NCBI RefSeq assembly: GCF_038069655.2
Contig: NZ_CP150951.2
Location: forward strand, 2,506,001 to 2,570,000
Length of the DNA stretch: 64,000 nucleotides
From: Yoonia sp. BS5-3
Lineage (GTDB): Bacteria > Pseudomonadota > Alphaproteobacteria > Rhodobacterales > Rhodobacteraceae
Direction: 5' to 3'
Part shown: positions 1-8,093 of the stretch, piece after piece
Numbering within the stretch: position 1 is the first letter of the stretch
Layout: the number at the start of each line of letters is the position of its first letter
The notes under the pieces: generated by a model
Database searches by the model: none
Told to the model about the DNA's origin: nothing
What the model saw: only the letters and a program-made list of their open reading frames with translations
Position numbers and translations under genes: made by a program

Positions 1-3000
1 GGCGATCGGCGAAAGCGTCTGCAGGGTATCGGGGGACAATACGCCGCCTGCGCTGATCCCGATCCCGCCAAGCTGTGTGACTGCATCGCGCTGCGCATCT
101 GCGGCCGCCTCTCCGGGACCCAGGCAAAGGATCGGCCCACGCGCATGCAGGCTGTGCCGGTTGGATTCGCCGGTTGGCCCGGGCAGGTCCGTGGGCTGTG
201 TTGGGGCAGGGTGCTGTGCGACGCGCAGCTGCTTTTGCAGCTTGGCGATGTCAGCTTCGCCCGTCCATGAGCCTGCAACTTGCGGATTGTCCTGCACGAC
301 AAAGCGGGCCAGATAGTGGGGTCCGCCGGCCTTTGGGCCAGTGCCGGAAAGCCCCTCGCCGCCAAAGGGTTGGCTGCCCACAACCGCACCGATCTGGTCG
401 CGATTTACATAGATATTTCCCGCATGGACCTGTTCAACGATCATCTGCACGCGGTCATCAATCCGCGTGTGCAGCCCGCATGTCAGCCCATAGCCGGTGG
501 CGTTGATGGATGCGATGACCTGCTCAATCTCGGTCGCGCGAAAGGTGGCGATATGCAGGACCGGGCCGAAGACCTCTTGTTTCATGTCGGCAATGCTATC
601 GACCCGGATCGCTGTTGGCGGGACAAAGCCCGGGCGCGGGGCCGTATCTATTTGATGGATGATCCGACCTTCATTGCGGGCGGTCTCAATATGATCTGTG
701 ATCGATTGGAAGGCCGCATCATCAATCACGGGCCCCAGATCGGTGGACAGGTCCCATGGATCGCCAAGGGCCAGTTCATCCATCGCACCGAACAGCATTT
801 CGCAAAGCTTATCTGCAATATCGTCTTGCACATAAAGACAGCGCAGCGCCGAACAGCGCTGCCCGGCAGATCGGAAAGCGCTGTTGATAATATCGCGCAC
901 CGCATGTTCGGGCAGGGCGGTGCTGTCGACGATCATCGCATTCAAACCGCCTGTTTCGGCAATCAAGGGCGTGCCGGGCGCGCAATGGGCTGCCATGCTT
1001 TGCCGGATGCGCAGGGCGGTGGCGGTCGAGCCGGTAAAGGCAACTCCGGCAATGCGCCGGTCTGCACAAAGTGCGGCGCCGATATCGCCTTCGCCGGGCA
1101 ATAGTTGCAGCGCTGTGCGCGGCACGCCAGCCCCATGCAAGAGCTGGACAGCACGGGCCGCGATCAGTGGCGTCTGGCCCGCTGGTTTGGCCAGCACCGC
1201 ATTGCCGGTTGCCAGGGCGGCGGCAATTTGGCCGGTGAAAATCGCCAATGGAAAATTCCAGGGGCTGATGCAGGTCCAAATCCCGCGCGGGGGATGGTCC
1301 TGCGGCGCGCCAGCTGCGTAATAGCGCAGAAAATCTACCGCCTCGCGCAGCTCGGCGACCACATCGGGCAGGCATTTGCCCGCCTCACGCGCGAGAAGCG
1401 CAAACAACTCAGGGGCATGTGCCTCATAGGCGTCTGCTGCGGCGTTCAGGATACGCGCCCGGTGCACCGCGCTGTCATCCCAAGGCTGGGCAGCGGCCAA
1501 TGCGGTGTCAACGTCTTGCATCGTCGCGCATTGGACCTGTCCGACGATGTCATCGGGGCGGGCTGGATTGACGACCTGCTGGGTGGGGCCATCGCCGGTG
1601 TCGGTGGCAAGGATCGGCGCAGCCTGCCATTGATAGGGCAGGAACGCAGCGCGGCTTTTGTCGATGGTGGCAAGGGTCGGCAGGTGGCTTAGATCCCAAC
1701 CTTTTGCATTAATCCGCTGCGGTTGAAAAAGCGCGGGGCCAGTGGGGAGGGGGCAATTGGATTGGGCCTGATCAAACGGGCAAGCTGCGATGGTTTCGGG
1801 CGGGATCTGATCATCGACAATCTGATTGACGAAACTGGAATTCGCGCCGTTCTCAAGCAAACGGCGGACCAGATAGGCCAGCAGATCTTCATGGGCACCA
1901 ACGGGGGCGTAGATGCGGCAGCGGGTCTGTTCGGATTGCAGGATGATCGTATGCAAAGCCTCGCCCATGCCATGCAGCCGCTGGAATTCGTAATCGGCAG
2001 GCGTGCGGCCCACCTGCGCGGCCAGATCAAGGATCGCTGCGACCGTATGGGCGTTATGGGTCGCAAATTGGGGGTAAATCCGGTCGGTTAGGCCCAGCAA
2101 TTTGCGAGCATTGGCGATGTAGCTGATATCAGTATGCGATTTACGGGTGAAAACCGGAAAGCCATCAATCCCTTCGACCTGAGCGCGCTTGATCTCGGCA
2201 TCCCAATAGGCGCCTTTGACAAGGCGCACCATGATCTTGCGATCCAGCCGGGTTGCAAGCGCATGAAGATGATCGATGACAAGCGGGGCGCGCTGCCCAT
2301 ATGCCTGCACGACAACGCCAAACCCGTCCCAACCGGCAAGGGCAGGGTCACAAAGCACGGCGCCGATGACCTCAAGCGAAAGGGACAGGCGGTCAGCCTC
2401 TTCGGCGTCGATGTTAAAACCCATGCCCGCAGATTTGGCCAGCATGGCCAACGCGCGGACACGGGGGACAAGCTCGGCCATGACACGGGCGCGCTGGGCC
2501 AGCTCATAACGGGGATGCAGGGCGGATAGCTTGACCGAAATGCCGGGGTTCTCGGCGACGCTTTCATGCACGCAGTGATCGGCAATCACGCTGATGGCCC
2601 GCGAATAGGCCAGATGGTAGCCGCGGGCATCGGCCTCTGTGCGGGCAGCTTCGCCCAGCATATCATAGCTATAGGTGAACCCCTTGGCCTGCATCCCCTC
2701 AGCCCGTTTCATGGCCTTGTGAATATCCTCACCCAGCACAAACTGGCGGCCCATCTCGCGCATGGCGCGGGCAACCGCAGTGCGGATCACAGGTTCGCCC
2801 AGACGTTTGACCGCGCCGCGCAAAGCGCCTGCCAAACCGGGCTTGGTTTCTTCCAGTACGCGGCCGGTTAGCAGCAAAGCCCAGGTCGAGGCATTGACCA
2901 GCGAGGAGGAAGAATGCCCAAGATGCTTTCCCCAATCGGATGGGGCGATCTTGTCTTCGATCAGGGCGTCGATGGTTTCGGTATCAGGAACGCGCAAAAG

Positions 3001-3255
3001 CGCCTCGGCTAGACACATCAAGGCGATGCCTTCGTCGGTGGACAGACCGTATTCGGCCAAAAACACCTCCATCAGGCCGGGGGTGCCGCTGCTGCGAATA
3101 TCGCGGATCAAGGTGGCGGCACGGGTGCTGATGCGGTCGCGGTCGGCGGTTGACAGGTTTGCGGCGTTTCGGAGTTCGGCGATGGCCGTGGCCTCATCCA
3201 GATAGGTTGCAGCGTCCATTTGCGCAGAAAGGCGGTTGGTATCGTGATGCGACAT
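1..3255 (-). CDS. putA: bifunctional proline dehydrogenase / P5C dehydrogenase PutA (C-terminus beyond window)
   Basis: Oxidises proline to P5C (FAD domain) and then to glutamate (NAD-dependent aldehyde dehydrogenase domain). Reading back from the ATG at 3255 gives 1085 open codons with no stop before the window edge, so the extreme C-terminus is missing. The proline dehydrogenase part carries RLVKGAYWDAEIKRAQ (about residues 340-355) and EFQRLHGMGE. The aldehyde dehydrogenase part carries the Glu motif AETGGLNAMIVDST, the catalytic Cys in GQRCSALRC (about residue 801) and FGGEGLSGTGPKAGG. There is no obvious N-terminal ribbon-helix-helix DNA-binding domain, so regulation is likely by the divergent Lrp-type gene 100 bp away. 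The ORF is very clear; the only uncertainty is the unseen end. Confidence 0.97.
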   Translation of the reverse strand, partial: MSHHDTNRLSAQMDAATYLDEATAIAELRNAANLSTADRDRISTRAATLIRDIRSSGTPGLMEVFLAEYGLSTDEGIALMCLAEALLRVPDTETIDALIEDKIAPSDWGKHLGHSSSSLVNASTWALLLTGRVLEETKPGLAGALRGAVKRLGEPVIRTAVARAMREMGRQFVLGEDIHKAMKRAEGMQAKGFTYSYDMLGEAARTEADARGYHLAYSRAISVIADHCVHESVAENPGISVKLSALHPRYELAQRARVMAELVPRVRALAMLAKSAGMGFNIDAEEADRLSLSLEVIGAVLCDPALAGWDGFGVVVQAYGQRAPLVIDHLHALATRLDRKIMVRLVKGAYWDAEIKRAQVEGIDGFPVFTRKSHTDISYIANARKLLGLTDRIYPQFATHNAHTVAAILDLAAQVGRTPADYEFQRLHGMGEALHTIILQSEQTRCRIYAPVGAHEDLLAYLVRRLLENGANSSFVNQIVDDQIPPETIAACPFDQAQSNCPLPTGPALFQPQRINAKGWDLSHLPTLATIDKSRAAFLPYQWQAAPILATDTGDGPTQQVVNPARPDDIVGQVQCATMQDVDTALAAAQPWDDSAVHRARILNAAADAYEAHAPELFALLAREAGKCLPDVVAELREAVDFLRYYAAGAPQDHPPRGIWTCISPWNFPLAIFTGQIAAALATGNAVLAKPAGQTPLIAARAVQLLHGAGVPRTALQLLPGEGDIGAALCADRRIAGVAFTGSTATALRIRQSMAAHCAPGTPLIAETGGLNAMIVDSTALPEHAVRDIINSAFRSAGQRCSALRCLYVQDDIADKLCEMLFGAMDELALGDPWDLSTDLGPVIDDAAFQSITDHIETARNEGRIIHQIDTAPRPGFVPPTAIRVDSIADMKQEVFGPVLHIATFRATEIEQVIASINATGYGLTCGLHTRIDDRVQMIVEQVHAGNIYVNRDQIGAVVGSQPFGGEGLSGTGPKAGGPHYLARFVVQDNPQVAGSWTGEADIAKLQKQLRVAQHPAPTQPTDLPGPTGESNRHSLHARGPILCLGPGEAAADAQRDAVTQLGGIGISAGGVLSPDTLQTLSPIA

Positions 3256-3359
3256 CTTCAGGCTCCTGATCAATAGGACTAGAATAATGGATATTTCGCG
3301 GTTAGTCGTGTTGTTCAATGTGCTCGCAAAGGTCGAATGAACTGAATTTGAGGTAAAGT
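3256..3359. promoter_or_regulatory. divergent putA-putR control region
   Basis: A 104-bp AT-richer gap separates the divergent starts of putA and the Lrp/AsnC gene and must contain both promoters. By analogy with other alphaproteobacterial PutR systems the regulator is expected to bind here. I did not find a clean inverted repeat to name as the operator. Confidence 0.5.
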
Positions 3360-3833
3360 ATGGTCGAAATGGATAAACCGCTGGATTCCTTTGATAGCAA
3401 GATTCTTGATCATCTTGCGGTGGATGGGCGGATCAGTGTTACTGATCTGGCGCGGCGCATCGGGCTTTCAAAATCGCCAACCCAAGCGCGGCTGAAACGG
3501 CTTGAGGATCAAAAGATCATCCTTGGTTACACCGCCCTATTTGATCCAATCCGGCTTGGGCGGGACCATGTGACCTTTGTTGAGGTCAAGCTCAGCGACA
3601 CGCGCGAGGCGGCGCTGGCAGCCTTTAACAATGCCGTGATCAACATCCCCGAGATTGAGCAATGCCACCTGATCGCAGGGGCGTTTGATTACCTTTTGAA
3701 GGTGCGCACAACTGGTATGACCGGGTATCGTGCTGTTTTGGCAGAGAAAATATCGACCCTGCCGCATGTGTCCAACACATCGACCTATGTAGCGATGCAG
3801 GCTGTCAAAGAAGACGGACCTACACCGCTTTGA
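3360..3833 (+). CDS. putR: Lrp/AsnC-family proline-responsive activator PutR
   Basis: 157 residues, the usual Lrp/AsnC length. The N-terminal winged helix-turn-helix (about residues 8-65) includes the motif ARRIGLSKSPTQARLKRLE. The C-terminal part is the RAM/effector-binding fold (VEVKLSDTREAALAAFNNAV...HLIAGAFDYLLKV). Divergent placement next to putA is the classical arrangement for PutR, which activates putA when proline is present. The start at 3360 follows a GAGGT-like ribosome site; an in-frame ATG nine bases further on is an alternative. Family assignment is certain; the symbol rests on context. Confidence 0.92.
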   Translation: MVEMDKPLDSFDSKILDHLAVDGRISVTDLARRIGLSKSPTQARLKRLEDQKIILGYTALFDPIRLGRDHVTFVEVKLSDTREAALAAFNNAVINIPEIEQCHLIAGAFDYLLKVRTTGMTGYRAVLAEKISTLPHVSNTSTYVAMQAVKEDGPTPL

Positions 3834-3878
3834 TACACGGACTTGACCGGGGCGGCGTGCTGGGCGCAGGCTGGCACC

Positions 3879-4418
3879 ATGCGATTGATGACCTTGTTTT
3901 GTGTATTGGCGAGCCCGGCTTGGGCGGACATATGCCCGGCCAGCCCGGACCATAGCGCGCGGGTCCATGAGCTGTTTGAAGGCCTCGCCGTGGCGGAAAG
4001 CCAGGCGCAGGCCGATGGATTGAACGCTGAACTTTGGGCGCTCTGGACGGATGCGCCCGATGACAAAGCGCAGTTGCTGCTTGATCAGGGGATGCAGCTG
4101 CGGGCCATGTTTGATCTGCTCAACGCAAGAGATGTGCTTGATCAACTGGTCGAGTATTGCCCAGACTTTGCCGAAGGGTACAACCAGCGGGCCTTTGTCA
4201 GCTATCTGCGGCAGGATTATGCGGCGGCTTTGATTGATATTGATCGGACCTTGGCGTTGAACCCAAATCACACGGGTGCCCTATCGGGCAAAGCGCTGAC
4301 TTTGATCGGCATGGGGCAGATGGACGGCGCACAAGAGGCGTTGCGCGCAGCGGTCGCATTGAACCCCTGGCTACAAGAGCGGGCGCTGTTGACCGAGCCG
4401 TTGGGGCAAGACATCTGA
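3879..4418 (+). CDS. secreted tetratricopeptide-repeat protein
   Basis: 179 residues from the ATG at 3879, preceded by a GCAGG ribosome site. A TTG start at 3843 would only add residues in front of a good signal peptide (MRLMTLFCVLASPAWA). The mature part has about two and a half TPR units, including FAEGYNQRAFVSYLRQDYAAALIDIDRTLALNP (in pieces) and a following GALSGKALTLIGMGQMDGAQ. It is clearly related to the TPR protein at 56082-56642. The periplasmic partner is unknown. Confidence 0.82.
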   Translation: MRLMTLFCVLASPAWADICPASPDHSARVHELFEGLAVAESQAQADGLNAELWALWTDAPDDKAQLLLDQGMQLRAMFDLLNARDVLDQLVEYCPDFAEGYNQRAFVSYLRQDYAAALIDIDRTLALNPNHTGALSGKALTLIGMGQMDGAQEALRAAVALNPWLQERALLTEPLGQDI

Positions 4419-4638
4419 GATTTGGGCAGGGGATGAATGCCAAATGGCTATTGTGATCAAAGCCATGTGACTTTAGGGAGTATACGGGCTTTGGTTCTTT
4501 TCCCAGATCATGGGGCGTGACCCAAGGCTCTTGTTCCCCGTGCGGATATCTGCATTTGGAACAAGGCGTTGCGTTTGTTAGATCGCTTTCGGGCTGAAGA
4601 CGGGTCCGGCGGCGAACATAGAAGACTGCGCCAAGGAT

Positions 4639-4725
4639 GCGGGCGTGATGGAATGGTAGACATACCAGACTTAAAATCTGTTGGGCCTTGTGCCCGTGTG
4701 GGTTCGAGTCCCACCGCCCGCACCA
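4639..4725 (+). tRNA. tRNA-Leu (anticodon UAA)
   Basis: 87 nt with a 7-bp acceptor stem GCGGGCG/CGCCCGC, an anticodon loop CTTAAAA giving UAA, a long class II variable arm, a T-loop GGTTCGAGTCC and an encoded CCA. The length fits a leucine tRNA. An AT-rich, poorly conserved segment lies directly downstream, as is common beside tRNA integration targets. I saw no second copy of the tRNA 3' end in the window. Confidence 0.96.
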
Positions 4726-5167
4726 TAACTTTTAAGTATTTGTCTTTATTTACTTAACCGGGACGTCAGGATTTCGAGCCACCTTTCGGCCGGCCCTGTA
4801 AATTCAGTATTGGTTGCTCATCCACTGCTTTTTGGCGCGCGCTCTTCCCGGGCCTTCGCCATCCTCCGTTCCGGATCTGGAATCCCCCATGTGGGATGCG
4901 AAGGCTTTGGCGTACCTGACGCGCAGCGGGACGTTTTGGTGGTGCTGCTGGCGCGAAAATCATCGTACAGATTGCGTACAGAACCTGTACATACGGCGTA
5001 TGTACAGCGGGGCGGGTTGTTGCCGGGATTGGGAGTATCGGAGGGGGGATTCTGGCTTGACTAAGGTAGTCAGGTATTTTGTGGATTCACCCTTTACCGG
5101 AGTGAGGCCCTTGGGTTTAAATCGCTAATGATCAGTTAACCCTTGTTTTGAGACGAGAAGCAATTTG
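4726..5167. other. gene-free segment beside tRNA-Leu with phased GTAC repeats
   Basis: About 440 bp without a convincing gene. The short ORFs on either strand lack ribosome sites and family motifs. The notable content is the GTAC repeat array at 4965-5005 and a possible promoter around 5056-5080 (TTGACT followed by TATTTT-like sequence) ahead of the gene at 5168. Confidence 0.5.
4965..5005. repeat. array of GTAC cores at 11-bp spacing
   Basis: GTAC occurs at 4965, 4976 and 4987, then GTAT at 4998, each exactly 11 bp apart, with an extra GTAC at 5002. The same four-step spacing occurs at 31819-31855 and 45116-45152. It resembles a tandem operator for a helically phased regulator. The factor is not known. 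Confidence 0.6.
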
Positions 5168-5800
5168 ATGACAGTTTCGAATGTGCGTACTTGGCTATCT
5201 GCTATCTTTTTAGTTTTCGCGACCACCGCGACACCGCAACAAGTTCAGCAGACACAAACGGCATCTGATCAACTCGTCTCTGCATTTGAAACGGTGGGCT
5301 ATGAAAAGGTGGATCTTCGAGGTTGCGGAGTGGCGTTTGCGCGTCGCTTCGAGCCGACAGAACGTAATAACGGGTTCTTTGCATATTGGCGCTATTTGGA
5401 TATCTCGACAATTCGAAGCCTTTCTGATGCCCGTGTCGAAGTAAAAGAGTTTTCTGACGGAACTGACTTCTTACTTACGCTTCAGTACAACGACGCCTAT
5501 TGGGAGCGATATTCTCAGTTGCTAAGCTTTGACCGTTGGGTAGCTAGTGCCTACCCGCAATCCAATTGGCCCTATCAATTCCCTAGTTCGCACGATGAAT
5601 ATTCGTCTCTGATAGAGTATGAGCTACACCAAAGGGTTGATGTCGTTGGAAGCCTCAATCGTAGTATTGCATTCGGCAAATTTGGCCCTGTCAGCGTCAT
5701 TGAAAGAGGTGCCTTTGGGATCGCGTCTTTCGACACTCAAAGTCTGTTAGATTTGCGGGCCAGTCTTTTGCAATACGCGGCTGAGAATAGTTGCATTTAG
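5168..5800 (+). CDS. secreted protein of unknown function, AT-rich orphan
   Basis: 210 residues from the ATG at 5168, with GAGACGAGAAG as a ribosome site. The N-terminal segment WLSAIFLVFATTATPQQ is a plausible signal peptide. The mature part has no motif I recognise. It contains two cysteines, one in LRGCGVAFARRF and one near the C-terminus. Base composition and codon choice are AT-richer than neighbouring genes, and it sits between tRNA-Leu and an IS remnant, which suggests horizontal acquisition. Confidence 0.7.
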   Translation: MTVSNVRTWLSAIFLVFATTATPQQVQQTQTASDQLVSAFETVGYEKVDLRGCGVAFARRFEPTERNNGFFAYWRYLDISTIRSLSDARVEVKEFSDGTDFLLTLQYNDAYWERYSQLLSFDRWVASAYPQSNWPYQFPSSHDEYSSLIEYELHQRVDVVGSLNRSIAFGKFGPVSVIERGAFGIASFDTQSLLDLRASLLQYAAENSCI

Positions 5801-6433
5801 ACAAATGAGATAATTGAGGGGGGTTCTTTTGGATGAACATGTCAGAAGCGGAACCCCGACAGCGGAGATACATGTGCCGTCTGACTGGCTGATACCCCGT
5901 GAACATGATGGTTTCACATTGTCAAATCAATCTGTAGCGGACAATTCCACTACTTTCCGAAGTCGGAGCCCTTGGGGCATTCGAAGCCTGTTGCGTAAGC
6001 TAGGGTTTCTGGCTCGTAGACTTTGAGGGTCGAAGGTGAGACAGCAAGCCGTGATACCGAAAGCAAGACTGATCAGATCCTGAAAAGCGTTTGACGTCAG
6101 ACCAGAAGAAATATTCATCTGCGAACAAGATCAGGACTGTCCTGGAGGTTCTGTGTGGCGAAGACCGCCGCTTACGATAGTTTGGTCTTGTTGCGGGCCG
6201 GTATCGTCTCTCACAAGCCGGACCGATTGTGGCCGACTGGATCATATGAATGGCTGGATTTGGGCCTGTCCTGCGCGGTGCTGTCAATCAATGCGTGGAT
6301 GACCGGGTTGCAACACGCCAATTGGCCAAATCATATGGGCTTTTCCGGTCGAACCCGATATGGACGGGTGGCTAGTCGGATGGGTTGCCTCCCATCCGCT
6401 TGCCAAAAATGATTAGTCGTAGGGGCCATCGAA
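5801..6433. other. gene-free segment containing an insertion-sequence remnant
   Basis: About 630 bp of low coding potential between the secreted orphan and the membrane protein at 6434. It holds the IS3-type transposase fragment (6086-6240) and an IS-end-like TGTAGCGGACAATT sequence at 5933. No intact ORF with a ribosome site was found. Confidence 0.5.
6086..6240 (+). pseudogene. IS3-family transposase OrfA remnant
   Basis: In the frame starting at 6086 the translation reads KRLTSDQKKYSSANKIRTVL then EVLCGED. This resembles the N-terminal OrfA helix-turn-helix of IS3-group transposases (typically KYS..KIRIVLEGLRGE..). After 6165 the match continues only in another frame (LLRAGIVSHK...W, compare LCR.AGI....Y..W), so the gene is frameshifted and truncated. 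No OrfB is present. The match is from memory of the family, not from a search. Confidence 0.55.
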
Positions 6434-6922
6434 ATGTTCCATCCTGACGAAAACGGGGTTTATGCGGTTGTCGGCGCATCGCCGATCCGCCGGGCGTTTG
6501 CATATGTGATTGTCGTATCTTTGGGCGCGGTGGTGTTGCTGACAGTTCTGTCGGAACCCCCGGGCCTGTTTTGGATGATTTTCATGTTCATGTTCGGGAT
6601 TGGGGCGCTGTGGCTGGCTGAGTTGCTGCGACGCGCCACGACGATGGTGATCGAACTTACAGAAACTGAGCTGCGGGACAGTAATGGGACGGTCCTGGCA
6701 CATATGGATGACATCAAAGCCGTCGAGAGGGGCGTTTTTGCCTTCAAACCCTCAAACGGTTTTATCCTGGTGCTTGAAACGAAACAGCCCCGAAGCTGGG
6801 CTCCGGGGCTGTGGTGGCGCTTGGGGCGCCGTGTTGGTGTTGGTGGCGTAACCTCTGCCGGTCAATGCAAATTCATGGCCGAGCAGATCGCCTTTCGTGT
6901 CGCGCAGCGCCGCGCCGCTTAG
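6434..6922 (+). CDS. small two-helix membrane protein
   Basis: 162 residues. Two hydrophobic helices (about residues 22-42 and 46-66) are followed by a soluble domain of about 95 residues with the look of a PH-like beta domain (MVIELTETELRDSNGTVLAHMDDIKAVERG). It is a conserved-looking hypothetical with no named role. Its TAG stop shares bases with the TAA stop of the convergent gene on the other strand. A 9-bp inverted repeat (ACAGCCCCG/CGGGGCTGT) lies inside the coding region near 6783-6811. Confidence 0.8.
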   Translation: MFHPDENGVYAVVGASPIRRAFAYVIVVSLGAVVLLTVLSEPPGLFWMIFMFMFGIGALWLAELLRRATTMVIELTETELRDSNGTVLAHMDDIKAVERGVFAFKPSNGFILVLETKQPRSWAPGLWWRLGRRVGVGGVTSAGQCKFMAEQIAFRVAQRRAA

Positions 6923-7521
6923 CAGTCCATCACATTGGTGTCGGAACTCGGGATTTCGTCGAAGCAGAAATTGGGCGTGAAGCGTGGCTTAATCACGGTG
7001 AACGTGTTGAACTCAACATCGTTAAGGTCAGCACCGGTAAATGGCCCCATTGAGTAGGAAATCGGCTGGCTATAGTCGGTCCGGGTTTCGACGATGATCG
7101 CCCGGTCGAAATTACCCATAATCGGGATACGGTTTCGAAGTGTGGTCATATCGGCCGTTGTGTAGGGTGCATCATAGCCCCGGTGTTCAGACCATGACAC
7201 CTCAAGGGCATCGGCATCTTCATCATACCATACAACGGTGACGCGCAGGTCGGGCGCATCGTCGGCCTCGGTCAGCAATTCGAGAAGCTCGACGGCCCCA
7301 TCAATATAGTCATCTGTGATCGGGTTTTCTTCACGGCTGATCATATCTGCAAGTGTGATGCCGGCTTTGTTTGCGATCAGTTCAGTCCGGAACAGGTCGA
7401 GATAAACAAAGGTCGACAAAAGTGCCCAGACGAGGATTGGCACCGCAAACAGAAGCCCGAGTGACATAACCGCGCCGTCTTCATCGGCCCAAAAGTTGTT
7501 GATTGCTGTTTTTAAGTTCAT
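6919..7521 (-). CDS. TadE/TadG-like pseudopilin-type membrane protein
   Basis: 200 residues. A short polar leader with Asp-Glu-Asp-Gly (WADEDGAVMSLGLLFAVPIL) precedes a single N-terminal transmembrane helix, the arrangement of TadE/TadG proteins. The rest is an acidic exported domain ending in a cysteine. It is the third gene of a tightly coupled trio: its ATG overlaps the TGA of the gene before it by one base. Likely located at the envelope. The function of such orphan Tad-like trios is uncertain. Confidence 0.8.
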   Translation of the reverse strand: MNLKTAINNFWADEDGAVMSLGLLFAVPILVWALLSTFVYLDLFRTELIANKAGITLADMISREENPITDDYIDGAVELLELLTEADDAPDLRVTVVWYDEDADALEVSWSEHRGYDAPYTTADMTTLRNRIPIMGNFDRAIIVETRTDYSQPISYSMGPFTGADLNDVEFNTFTVIKPRFTPNFCFDEIPSSDTNVMDC

Positions 7522-8093
7522 CAGTCTGATCCAAATGGTTCAATAACAAAGGCGGCCGTTGAAACGAGCGCGTACGAGCCGGCGGCAGCACTACCTGAAT
7601 TACCGTCGACGATGGCTTTACCAAGCCCGGTCGTTGGCATCAGCGGATCGATACGGGCGCAGACCCGCATATACATCAGCTCATTGTCACCACCGGTCGG
7701 GATTACACTATCACCTGAGGGTGGATCTTCACCGCGATCAATGCATTGAATTCGCCCATCCACTGCAGTCCAGTTCCGCAGATCATTCACAATCAGCTCG
7801 ATCTCGACCTCTGCCTCACAATTTGGAATTGTTGCGGCGATGTCGCAGATGCTCTCAAGCATTTCCTGACGCGTTGGATTGCGCATTTCGCCAATCCGAA
7901 TGTCGCGCACAGTCAGGTCGACAGCCCGCTCAAGCCGAAAATGCTGCAGCGAAATGATCCCGCTTTCGATGGTCATCAAGAAAAAGAAGAAGAACACCGG
8001 AAAGATGATGACGAACTCAAGCGTCACAACACCATCTTCGTCACGGCGGAAGTTGCGCAGCAACTCCCGCAGTTTGTTATGTTTCGACATCAT
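7521..8093 (-). CDS. TadE-family pilus assembly protein
   Basis: 190 residues starting at ATG 8093; a GTG three bases upstream lies inside the previous gene's stop. The TadE signature is clear: FRRDEDGVVTLEFVIIFPVF followed by a hydrophobic helix, with the Glu after the leader expected of pseudopilins processed by a TadV-type peptidase. Four internal cysteines suggest disulfides in the exported domain. It is coupled by TGATG overlaps to both neighbours. Confidence 0.87.
   Translation of the reverse strand: MMSKHNKLRELLRNFRRDEDGVVTLEFVIIFPVFFFFFLMTIESGIISLQHFRLERAVDLTVRDIRIGEMRNPTRQEMLESICDIAATIPNCEAEVEIELIVNDLRNWTAVDGRIQCIDRGEDPPSGDSVIPTGGDNELMYMRVCARIDPLMPTTGLGKAIVDGNSGSAAAGSYALVSTAAFVIEPFGSD

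Noticed and set aside
280..1104. 274-residue plus-strand ORF opposite putA
   Set aside because: Antisense to a well-conserved gene; composition reflects third-position GC bias.
4639..4725. attL/attR pair for an element integrated in tRNA-Leu
   Set aside because: No second copy of the tRNA 3' end was found within the window and no integrase gene is present.
4766..5128. Overlapping short ORFs on both strands after tRNA-Leu
   Set aside because: No ribosome sites, composition like random GC-rich DNA, and the GTAC array cuts through them.
6783..6811. 9-bp inverted repeat inside the small membrane protein gene, possible terminator
   Set aside because: It lies within an intact reading frame and the loop is long; it encodes a Pro/Trp-rich stretch and need not be regulatory.
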